From the NCBI GenBank assembly GCA_023974075.1, contig CM043792.1:12195456-12259455 (forward strand): 64,000 nucleotides of DNA, written 5' to 3'. The notes under the pieces were generated by a model. That model had not been told where the DNA came from. It was given only the letters and a program-made list of their open reading frames with translations, and ran no database searches. Source of the DNA: Chaenocephalus aceratus. Taxonomy: Eukaryota > Chordata > Actinopteri > Perciformes > Channichthyidae. The translations under genes and the position numbers were made by a program. Positions 25,201-37,200 of the stretch are shown piece by piece; position 1 is the first letter of the stretch, and the number at the start of each line of letters is the position of its first letter.

Positions 25201-28200
25201 ATACTAGTGTTAGACTGTGTGCAGGCAGCAACATCCCACCTTCATCTCCTCCAGGTTAGCTGGTAAGTGATCCGGCCTGCGGTTGGTCTGAGTGTGTCGG
25301 GGGTGCACAGGGGGAGACGCAGCGCTTCCTCTCAGAGCAGCTCTGCAGCAGCTGCTTTGTACCTCAGTCGTTGGTCTGTTGTTTTAAGACGGGGAAAAAG
25401 GGAGGAAAGATCAGGGATGGAATCTAAACTATTATCCATTTCTCCCAATCAACAGCTTCCATGTGAAGAGCCATCAGCAGGAACTGTAGAAGATATGAGA
25501 CAAACAGCAGCTGGGGATAAACAGTTATTAGTTTATGTAAAACCAGGTGTTTTCATTTAGTTGTAATACATGTCTTTGATATAGACACTCCTATTATTCT
25601 ATTTTTAGGCATATATTACAGCTCTCAGATATATACAAATATATAAAAAACATGTCTATGAAGTATTTTGCTCAAAATACCAATCAGATCACTCATTCTA
25701 ACCATGCCTCATACTATTTCACCCCCCCCCCCCCCCCCCAAAAAGAGTGAGGGGAGTTCCTTTTTATATCCGGCCTTTTTACACAGACTCTCTCCAGTAA
25801 AGGTTAGCTCTGAGTGTTAGCGATGCTTGCTAATGTAAACAAAGACCATATTACTTCCAAGACAAGTCACAATCTTTTTCTTATAGCGACGTTTCTTTTT
25901 ATAGGGCCGTGGGTGTGAAGCCATTTAGCATGGAGCCGTACTTGAGAGTGGCGGGCAGGACGGCCTGGTAGCTGTACTGCTGCTGCTGCTGCTGCTGGTT
26001 TAAGATCTGAAGCTGCAGGAACTGCTGCTGCTGCTCCAGCAGACGGGCGTAAGCCGAGTCCATCAGAACTTCACTGAGATCCTGCTTCTGGTCCGGGGGA
26101 ATGTACTGATGGTACTTCAGCTTTTTCACCCGCGGTTTGGGCTCTTTGCTCTTTTTGCTGCGGCTTTTATCCCCGGGTAGCTTGGGTAAGCTTTGCTGCA
26201 GAACACGAGACAGAAGAAAAGGAGCATGTCAAAGCTGAGAGGACCATCTGGAGGATATTTGATTCCTGGAACTGATCTCAGTCCAGTTGATCAGGTAACA
26301 GAGTAAGCAGTGCCAGTTCCAACATTGCAAGACTTGGAACTGATACCGGACTTTTATAGTTTGAAACATTAAGGGAGAACATTGTTCTGACACCCGATGA
26401 GAACCGCACAATGAGGAAACGGGTAGTAAATGTGACCTTTATTGTTTCACCACCTGCAGCTACGGGATACACAGGAACATGGCTTGGCACAGGAGCAGCA
26501 GGTTCTTGCTATGAAACCAGAAACTCAAGCTGGGTTAAGCAAGCAACCGGCCTCTGATTTGTCAGACCCATTCCTCCTCGGTATTCCAAGTTCACCCTAC
26601 GCTCAGAGGATAACCGGATTATGATAAACGCAATAAACGTTACTGCCTCACTCCCATCCTTTGCTTTCGGACAGCTGTGGCTGGCACAGACCCCAGCCTC
26701 AGGATGTGCTAAATGACCCTGTTGTTCTTTGAAGTAACTTGGCTGTATGCTGACTTTCAGTTTACCCTAAAACTGATATCACTTTAAAAAAGGACAAAAC
26801 ACAGACTCTGTGTCTTCCAACAACACTCTTCACATTTCCAAAGGAAACAAAAACAGGCAATAAATCAAATTGAGGTCAATTTCATGTCGGCTGGGTGTAA
26901 ATATAAAAAGACTCTAGTGAATGTACAGCTTAACTTAACTCACCCTTAATAAAAGGAAAGCTTCTCCTTTTCGCTAAACTGCAGCTCACCTTTACAAGAA
27001 GTGGCCCCGGGGTGATGTTTGGGACAGAGCTGGTGATTGGCTGAGGCGCAGAGGCTTGTTGGTGGTTTTGTCGCTCGCCCGTGGAGACAGGGCTGACTGC
27101 GTTTGATGTGCACTGTGTGTTGGGAGGGGGGGGGAAGCGCTAAGAACAGAAGAGACAGAGAGAAACCACATGATCCGCTCAGTAAGAACAGTGAAGCCGC
27201 TACGCCTGCTAGTCATCATCCTGAGCAAGAAGATAGAGTACCTCAACTGGAATGATATAACAAGACACAGGTTGATAAACACGTAGAAGCACGAGAACAA
27301 AATGTGTCTACACATTTATTGTAACATGTCTGTTAGGTACAGTAAAACACATGTATATATAAAAGGAGTTTTTCAATAGTAATGCCTCTATATGACTTGC
27401 TTAAGAAAACCATCAGCAAGAAGGTTTTATTTGTAATAAAGTCATTGAGTCTGATTTTATTTGACAAAACATTAGACCAAACAATTAAAGGCGCGCAGAC
27501 TGGAATAGCCATGTTTACATTAAAGAGGCAGACGTTGGCAGTGAGCAGCATGTCAGCCTTTGAAAAAAACTAGACTTCTGAAAATAATTTTTTCCGTAGG
27601 CTATACTTAGTGGTTATCTCGTACACTGGGCAGGATCAACAAAGAAAAAAGAAAATAATTTGACCAAAGAACAAATCAATACAACACATGTAGAGAATTC
27701 AAAAACAATCCTTAATCGACTCTCCATCCTGGACTGGTATGTAATATGTTTAGTTTATTTAGGAAATACATTTAAAGAAATTGTTTTACATACATATATG
27801 TACTTTTGTTGGTGGCTTAACAAAGTGAACTTTATTTCACCATCATTAAGGGATATGGTATTTAAAAGAAGTTGATTCTTTCTTTCTTTCTTTTCACTTA
27901 CTTCCAAACTAATACAGACACTAGCCAGATTAAGATCTTATCAGCATGACGCAGAGGTACTCCTATTCCACTAAATTATAATACAAATAATAGAGCTAAA
28001 GATAAAACTAAAAGTTCCTTGTATTTGCCTCAAATCAAGTCTCGAATTGTCTTCTCATAAGTACAAAATGATACCACTGGCTACCACAGCCTTCTTTAAA
28101 GCAGTACTATTTTAATCATTTTTAAATATTATACTTTTTATTTTGCTGCAGGACCTCTTTTCACCCTCTGTCTGAAACCAGAGCCCAGTCTGCTCTGATT

Positions 28201-31200
28201 GGTTAGCTGGCTGGCTCTGTTGTGATTGGTCAACCGCTTAGAGATGTCCCGCCCCTTAGCCTATAACATACAATGTGTTGGACTGATAGTCAATAGAAGC
28301 GCCAGTGTTTCAGTGATGTCACTATGTTAGGGAAGTAAACAAAGAAGACCAATGGAGGCGTTCAGGCATCGGGTGGGGGTGTGATTTTAGCCTTTGCAGA
28401 CCATTTACATGCACACAAACACACTACAGGAAGGGAAAACCCTACATTAAATAATAGGGCCCCTACAGAGAACCGCAGTGACGCGTCCTAAAACCCGGAT
28501 GTAAACTCCTTCCGGTTCCTTCGTCACAACGCAATGCAATTTCTCCATAGGATTTAGGAAAATAGCTGGAAATAAGGCCTGTGGTTGAAACACATTGAAG
28601 AGACGGATCACGTTTTGTTCAGCCCGATAATCTCCACATGTCTATCCTACTTTTATCATTTTCTAAGCATAAATCTAGTCGCAAGAAGCAAAATGCTAAC
28701 GTTATGCTATAAAGGAACTACAGCAGGCTTCAACGTCATGCCAACTTAAGATCCATATTCAAACATACAGATTGTAAATGGTACAAGTTGAAGTGTTTGT
28801 TTGAACACTTTGCAGGAGGCAGGGACTTGCTTTCAAGCATAACAGGGCAAACACACTTAGCGGGAGTGTTTTACGTGTTCGGTGTAATGACGTAAAACGG
28901 CCTGGACAACTTCTGTAGTCCTATTCAGCCACTTAACGACCATCGCTTTTCAGACACGTAAACTCTTCAAAAATCACCAGCGGGGTCACTGCTGATGTGT
29001 TTAATGTCTTAGAACAATCTAGATCTGTCTCTTAAATGTGTCTCAAACACAGACCTTATTTGGAGCTATTTTCCAAAATCCTATGGAGACATCGCATTGC
29101 TATTTATCGAAGGAACCGGACGTGGTACAAATGCTAACTTACTTCCGGGTTTTAGGACGCGTCACTGCGGTTCTCTAGAACATGGGAAGCTTCTTCCCTT
29201 TATTTTAATAGTTGTTTGTAATTTATATATTATAAATGTACACTACATTGTATTGTTGTACCTGTACTGGAGAGTTTAAATGAGAGGAAGTGGAAGTGGC
29301 CTCAGTCCCTCCAGACTCCTTTGGAGAGGCAGACGTGGAGCTGGAAGACTTTTGGCTGGCAGGCTGTGGGGGTGATAATGCATCGCTGCTGTCCTCATCA
29401 AAGTTGTAGATGTCTGTTGGCTTAGAGCAGGTTACCTCACCACCTGTGGGGCAAGAATCAAACATTAGCAACCACAGCTTAACTAAAGGAAACTTAAAGG
29501 AAATTCATTGGATGTTGGGTTATGGCACTTAAATTCAAATTGTTATAAGAAAGTTCGTTTTTTTTTCCATAAAAGAAAACTTGAGTTATGAGTTATAACT
29601 AAATAGTAAAAAAGCCATCACTTGAATGAACACACGACAACACGGAAGAGCTGAATAAGCTAACAAAGACATCTGCTGATGTTAGGCATGTCAAATATTT
29701 CCACAATTGTTCTTAGCGTATATGCATATTAACATTTGATCATTAGTACTTAACATATAGAGGAGCTACTTGATGTTTGGCCCTTACTGGTGGTGCTAGA
29801 TGAAAAGTCAGCTCATGACCAAAGTGTTTACGATTTGTCCTAAGAGTGAAGTAAACATCTGGGCTGAATTTCATGGCAATCTATCCAAAAGTTTTTGGGA
29901 TATCTTCACTAATAACCAAAAATGTCAACTTCGCGGTGGAGCTAAAGCCACGGTATCACCAACGTCAGTAGGCTTCATCCAGTGGGCTCAATGAATGTTT
30001 GTTAAAATGTGACGTGAATCTGTCAAGCATGTGTAATAACACCAGTAACAGCTAAAACATGTGCCTGCAATGCTGGCTTAAGTGAACTGGCCGTTACACA
30101 ACTGTTGGTGGTGAGCTTGGCACCAAAGAGGGCGACAACACACTCTGGAAGGCTCAGGTCTGCTGACAGTGAGGATGATACTGATACCGTGTATCATTGT
30201 ATCATCATCACATGTATCATCCAGAGTGTGATTGCCCCTGTGGGTCCATCAGTAGAGAGGGGGGGGCTGGTCTGTCTGTGCTGCATTCAGTTGCTTTACT
30301 TTGTGCACTTCAACACTCTCACACACATACATGTCCATACAATCCTCACCCTGCATTTACATTACTGATACCACTGACATCCACACCTCATACTTTACTG
30401 GTTTTGACTTGATTTGGTTTGTTTGTCCTAAATAAACACATGTTGTTAACCGTCAACATGGTGTCTCCTTTTTGTTATGGCCTTTTGAGCCGGGTCGTAA
30501 CAGATGGGGGCTCGTCCTACGGGTTATTTGGTTAAAAGTTTGTGTAGTGCTCAGAGCACATGGCGTCATTTGAGCAGCTAATTAGTTGAGGTGGTCCAGC
30601 TGTGTGCTGGCTCGGCGCTGCTATTTGGGGGACACATCATGTTTTTTGGGTTTCAGGAAGCTTTAGTGTTTGACACGTCGTCAGGTTTTGTGTGCCAATC
30701 GGAAGGTAAGATGTTGCTGCTTGTTACGCTTTTGTAAAGAGTTTTCCCCGCTAGGCTTCAGTGGCGTTTCCCCTTGGGTTGCGTCTGTTTGTTGTTTTCA
30801 TAGTGTTGTGGCGACGTGGTTAGTGTCAGCTGTTTTCGGACAGCTGTCTCAGGGGCACGTCCGCGTGAGTTCTTGGTGTTACCTGCGTGCAGGTCGCTCC
30901 ATAGCTCCGCCGGGTTCCAGTGCGTAATCACCCACCGCAAGCCACATGAAGACTAGGTGAGATTAGGAAGATTGTGTTTAGGCAGTTAGGGGGAAGTTAT
31001 CTGTTGGGTTCATCTTATGCCCATGCGTGTTGGCAGTTTAATACTTTGCTTTCCGATTGGCTATTATAGCTTCTTTGTCAGCGTTTGTGGATGCGCCCTC
31101 AGTGTCTTTCTTAGATGATTGCCAGAAGGCGCAGTTGATCGAAATAGCAGAGCACTATGACATTGCTGTGGTGGGGAGCAAGCGGAAACATGACATTAAA

Positions 31201-34200
31201 ACTGTCATTGTGTCATCTTTGTTTGAGCAGGGGGTGTTGCAGAAGAGTGAGTCTGGTGCGGCAGGGGTCGTGCCGGTAGTGGTTCAGACAGCTGGTTTGA
31301 CGTTCCAGCAGCAAAAGGAGCTTTTGGCCATGCAGTTTGATCAGGAGAGGTTGCAGGTTTGAGATGAGGTTGGAGCAGGAGAAGTTGCAGGTGGAGAACA
31401 CGCTGGAGGTGGAAAGGATGAAATGTGAGGTGGAACATGCTAGATTACGGCTGATGGGAGAGGGCAAGTTTTCTCCAGGGGAGGATGGTGGTGATAGGTC
31501 GGCATCAGGCAGTGGCGATATCATTTCTTACTTGCGATTAGTGCCAAAGTTCAATGAGCGTGACCCGGACATTTTGTTCACTCTATTTGAACGCATAGCA
31601 GAGGCAAGAAACTGAGTGCTGTTACTTCAGTGTGTACTCACTGGGCGAGCACAGGAAGCCTATTCAGCTGTTTGTGGCGAAAAGGCTTTGGACTATGATA
31701 GAGTAAAATCAGCGGTGTTGAAGTCTTACGAACTGGTTCCTGAAGCGTATCGTCAAAGGTTCAGAAGTTGGGTCAAGGGAGATAAGCAGACACATGTGGA
31801 GTTTATCCGTGAGGTAACATTCTCATTTTCAGCGGTGGTGCGCGGCAGCAAAGGTTGCAAGTTTTGACGGTCTTTGTGAGCTCATTGTCTTGGAACAATT
31901 TAAAGACATTCTCCCTCAGCGTGTGGCCACTTATGTGAATGAACAGAAGCCTTCCACCGCGTTTAGAGCTGCTGAATTAGCGGACGACTTTGTGTTGACA
32001 CATAAGGGCAGTTTTACTGAGAAGTATTCTAGGGGTGATTGGAAACGTGGAGAAGACGATGGCTATGCCGCGGTGGTGCAAAGTTTCACCAGGCTCCTCC
32101 CGTAGGTTTGTAGGTACAGGGCGACCCGAGGGGGCCAAAGTGGACCCATGTCATTATTGCAGAGGAGGGGGTCATTGGAAGGAGCAGTGTCCGTTGCTGG
32201 AAACTAAGGGGAAGCCTCGTTTGTCACCACATGCTCCAGCCATGTGTTGTTCTGCCGTGTTGAAAAAAAACCCGTTGGGTGTAGGCTCGGGCATGGTGCC
32301 TGATAGGAAGCCGGTTTGTGCCGACCCGGATGCGGGTTCTGGTTTTGAGCCGTTCATCACTGAAGCGGTTGTATCAGTAGTCGGTAGTGACAAATATGTG
32401 CCGATTAAGGTGTTGCGTGATACAGCGGCTAGATACTCATTCTTTGTTGAGTCAGTGTTGCCTTTTTGGTCAGAGACAGAAACGGGGGATTTTGTGCTGA
32501 TGAGGGGCATGGAGATGGGCATGGAGATGGAGATGGGCATGGAGATGGGCTTGGAGATGGGCATGGAGATGGGCTTGATTCCTGTGTGACGTCATACAGT
32601 AGTGCTGGATTGTGAGCTGGTACGGGGAGTTGTGTCTATCGGCGTGCGTCCCGCGTTGCCACTTGATGGGATACATATGATTTTGGGCAACGATCTCGCT
32701 GGTAGTGCTGTGTGGGCTGCTGTGCCACCGCCTGTGGTGGTTTCCAGGCCGGTGGCATCTGGGGAGTCAGATGAGAGTGGTTTGCAATTTCCAAGTGTGT
32801 CTCCAGTTTATAATATTGTACGTGTGCAGAGCCGTAGGATGTCCACTGACCTACCTGTGTCGGAGTCTGGAAAAAGTGGTCCAGCACGGTCCTTTGACTT
32901 TGAGATCGAGACAAAGAAGAAGGAGAAGAAAGAGAGGAAACCCCGCAAAGCGAAGGAGAGGAGGCCGAAGGAGAGGAGGCCGAAGAAGAGAAGGCCGAAG
33001 GAGGTTGGCGAGGCCGATGAGCGCCTACATGCTGTGGCTCAACGCCAGCCAACCCAAGGAGGAGTGGGACATAAAGGCAGTGGAGGCGAAGAAGCAATAC
33101 GAAGTCGCAGGGCTGGAGTTAAGAAGAAGGATGTTGGGTTGTCGTGGACCCCTTTGGGGCCCCGTCTTAAGGGGGGGCTGTGATGCCCCTGTGGGTCCAT
33201 CAGTAGAGAGGGTGTGGCTGTTCTGTCTGTGCTGCATTGATTGCACTGATTGCAGTAACTCGGGGCACCTGGGTCTGGTGCTCTGCAGCTATTTTAAAGC
33301 CTCTCTGCTCCTGTCTGGCTCGCTCTGCTTCTCCCTGCAGGCACTCCGGTTTTGTTGAGTATATTATGAGTTTCTTCAGTTGCTTTACTTTGTGCACTTC
33401 AACACTCTCACATACATACATGTCCATACAATCCTCACCCTGCATTTACATTACTGATACCACTGACATCCACACCTCATACTTTACTGGATTTGACTTG
33501 ATTTGGTTTGTTTGTCCTAAATAAACACATGTTGTTAACCGTCAACATGGTGTGTCTCCTTTTTGTTGTGGCCTTTTGAGCCGGGTCATAACACGGTATC
33601 TACCATCATCGTCTTCTTCCACACCGGAGTCCACAGGCAGGATGTTCTTCTCCACCAGCTCCATGGCTCCCGGCCGCTGGGCCAGCTTCTCGTTCAGATC
33701 ATCCTCCAGCCGGGCCCTCTTCAGCTTCAACTGTGTGGCCTGCAGCGAGGCTTCAGCCTGCGTCTCTGGGGAACACAGAGAATCGTTCGCTGTGAGAAGA
33801 CTAGCATCAGTTAGACTTTTAAAGGGAAGCTTTACCCACAAAATGACCACTTGTATTTCAATATCTTGAGTTCTTGAAGAACACTTTTTCTCACATGCCT
33901 TTTATGACGAGTGTTGAACACAAGTTTAACAACAGCAAAACTATACCACATTCTTCCAGGCAGTTACCCACTACTTTTAGGATTGGAAAGCAAAGGACTC
34001 ATTTCATCGTAAAGGGAAACATCGTTTTTCAACTGAGCAAATGTCGTTAAATGCTTTCACTCAAATCATCCGTTTGCAAACTCACACAAAAAGTGAAACT
34101 TCATCAAAGTTAATTTAGTCAGACATAAGATCACTACTTCACAAGCGCCTTTTCGCATTACTCGTCAGGACTTGCATTAACGTGAGAATGTTTATTTAAA

Positions 34201-37200
34201 AGTGTTTTAAATAGTCAATAGAGAATGTCTTTGCAAAGTAGAGATCATACGACTGAGTGCATGAGTCTTGGATTTTAGTGGTGGAGTTTTGTGAGAGTTT
34301 GTAAAGCAAAGTTTTAATTTAGTTTTGCAGTTTTTAAAAGAGCTTCTATTTGCTTAAATTCAGCTACCAATGTCTCCGTCCGTCACTCCTTCATTTATAT
34401 GAAAAAAAGACACAGGGTGAGTAGTTGATGTATAAATGATTATTTTGGGGTTAAATCTTCCTTTAACTGCTTTGTCAGAGTGACTCACTGGAGACCTACA
34501 TAACTTCTATGTTCACTTCAAAGACATTTATCTGGTTTTAACTTTGTAAAGCAAATTGAAACAGCCATTGGATGAATGCACCTTATTCATCTCTGTTATC
34601 TAGAAGCCATTACGAGCTCACAGGAGAAGATTACCTTGCAGGATGTGCATACGGACCAGCTCGGAGCGCTCAGGTCTCCTGCACAGTTTGTGCTTTAGGA
34701 AGCTCCCAGTCTGTAAGAAAATAAATAACATATATTTTGGGGTTATCATCTGGATTTAGACCAATACGGTCAGTAGCTTCCGTTTGACTAGTCTTACCCT
34801 GGCTCTCTCCAGGCTGCGAATCTGCTCATGAAAGGCAGCAGGTGTTTTCAGGGCTGTGAAAAGGTGACATAACATTTTAGATTTGTATTCCCCAAGGCCA
34901 TTTACTTTGGGGTGTGTATTGCAGCTATTCATTTTGAATAGCAACCATTGATTGATAATTGAACTCCAAACAGAAAGAGGTTAATGTAACAACAGAATGT
35001 TTCTACTGTATTTACTCTTTGTTATGGATTAAGGGAAGCATTTTGAATGAACCAAAGTCCCTTCCTTCACAGCTCACAAAGCTTCATCTCTGCTCGATGT
35101 ATATATACTGTAATTAATCATGTTGTCCTTTTGACATTTAGACACAAATCAACAGCAAATATAATATAAACGTTTGGCGGTAAAAGGGCTGGTATTGTTT
35201 CAAATAACACAGTACCAGTACATATACCACTCATTCAATACCCATCATATGAATGGAGGCAGTAACATGCCACCAACACCCCATCTCAATGATTGCTATA
35301 CAAATACATTTTGGAAGTGTTCCAAATGTATACAAGTTCACTATTCCACTAGAGCAACAGAGTCAGTATGGGTTGAATCTGCTTACGGTAGCGGGCCAAT
35401 CGATGGTTGCATTAAATAAAAAAAACGTTTGCCGTGTTTGGCTGCGGAGATCTTCTCGGGATCTTGGTACAGAATGGATTGAAGAGGTATTGCTTGAGTG
35501 TGGAAGATTCAACTTGCGACTGGGTTATTTTGGTCGATACCTTGAAGGTATAAAGCGCTAATATTCAGCTCAACTTATAACATATTAACTCAAGGACAGT
35601 AGAATTCTGCCTGGAATACAAAAGGAAGGGCATTTGCTATATAATGTAAATACATCCGTCTGTTTTATAAAAAGATATCCCTATTATATCATTTGATTCA
35701 GAATGCTTAGAACATTTGTGTCCTACACAGGTCACTATGAAGTGCACATAAGCATCATTTCACCATCTCTAATATGTTGTCAGCATTTCCTTGACAGTCC
35801 ATCCTGTTATTCACATTCAAGATCATCATGTCATGTCCTTGTCTCTGTCCTCCTGCGTGAGTCTGATATTAGTAAGCAGGAGCTCATGGGAGTCAAACAG
35901 GAAGTACCAGCTTTACTGACTCAAGCAGAGTGACTTTTTGATCTGGCAGAATAAACGTGTCCTGTTTTAAACGAGGTCTGGCTCTGAGTAGTCACCTCTG
36001 CTATCACCCGCACTGTTTGGAGACACACTGGCTGGAGTGGGAGAGGTGCTCTTAGGAGTGTGTCAGAGAGGAAAGCAAAACATTCCTGCTCGTCACCTAA
36101 ACCTCAGTGCATACCTAGCATAAGCCTATAAGTGGGAGCAGCAGAGTGCTTTAGTGGAGGGTGGCCGTAGGTCTGAGCGAGGGCCAAGCTTGGCCGGGCC
36201 CCTGACCTCCACTGCGGGCTCAGGCGCTGACTCACGGGGCCGAGCGGAGCCACAGACTGCAGGAGACTCTCAACGGAAAACAGGACGAAGAGAAAGAGCT
36301 TTGTCTTATTTTCTTTCTACCTCTCCAGCGTTCAGCACGATTCTATCACTTATTCAGCTTATCTTTTATTGGGAGTAGCACAGGGGACTGAGTCTGCTCC
36401 ACTCCAGTCCATCAGAGGATGGACGGTGTAAAGCACGAGTGCTCTCTTTCTGTTATGGCACTGGGTTGTTGCTTGACGGCTTATTGTGGTAAATATTTAA
36501 AATATTTCCCCGGGTTTCTGTTGGTTTCAAGTAAAATACAAGGCTTTTTAGGGCTTTTACATAGAATTCAATTGAGTACTAATTAGTATCTTGTTGATAT
36601 AATAGCACAAACATGCAGGAAAATGATACCCTATGAATATAAATAAGTTCCATAATTACTTTGAGAGCAGTCATAATCTAGCTAGAAGTGACATCGAAAT
36701 CTTAGGAAGCTGGTAAGTTTGCACGATAGTCAGCATGGAGGTATTGACACACTTAATTCATGAGCTAAAGTAAATTACATTTTATTTGCAAGAACAAGAG
36801 TAGAGAATTAAATCTCGGAACAATAACATCAAAACCAATATTAGACTTTTTAAAGCCTACATTTCCAACGGTTTAATTTTAGACTCTAACAAGTGGAAAA
36901 TATCTTGCATCATTATGTTTACACGAGTACAAGAACATGACTGTCAATAACAGTCTGAATGAGACAATACACTTTTACACTGTCTAGATAAGGATATATA
37001 AGATATTGATTCATGTGCAGACGTACACAATGTTTTTATGCAACATATACAATTCTAAAAACCCGAACTTCCCTAATAAATTGGTTAGATGTGCAAAATA
37101 ATCTTTTTAACATTTTGATAGACCTGTGTGAGCTCAAACATTGTCACCTTACATCAGTGGTGGGCGAGGAACTCAGATCTTTTGAGTAAAGTACTTTTAC

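Larger units (their letters stand above)
30227..33593 (+). mobile_element. LTR retrotransposon with SCAN-like gag, no pol, in an mrtfb intron
   Basis: Two LTRs start TGTGATG and end (C/G)TAACA or ATAACA: 30227-30502 (276 bp) and 33179-33593 (415 bp). The 5' copy lacks about 140 bases present in the 3' copy. A primer site TGGGGGCTCGTCC (30505-30517) follows the 5' LTR; it fits tRNA-Pro-type priming. A G-run (AAGGGGGGGC) precedes the 3' LTR. The internal 2.7 kb holds a broken gag and no protease, reverse transcriptase or integrase that I can see. The element lies antisense to mrtfb. I find no matching 5-bp target duplication. Confidence 0.88.

Noticed and set aside
30165..30192. Similarity of GAGGATGATACTGATACC to the reverse complement of the mrtfb exon end at 33594-33615
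   Set aside because: Short, gapped and acidic-codon-rich. Too weak to claim a duplicated exon or a target duplication of the LTR element.
32705..33358. A 217-residue plus-strand frame through the LTR element as a real host gene
   Set aside because: It runs from broken retroelement sequence into the 3' LTR. Only the short HMG-like part is recognisable.
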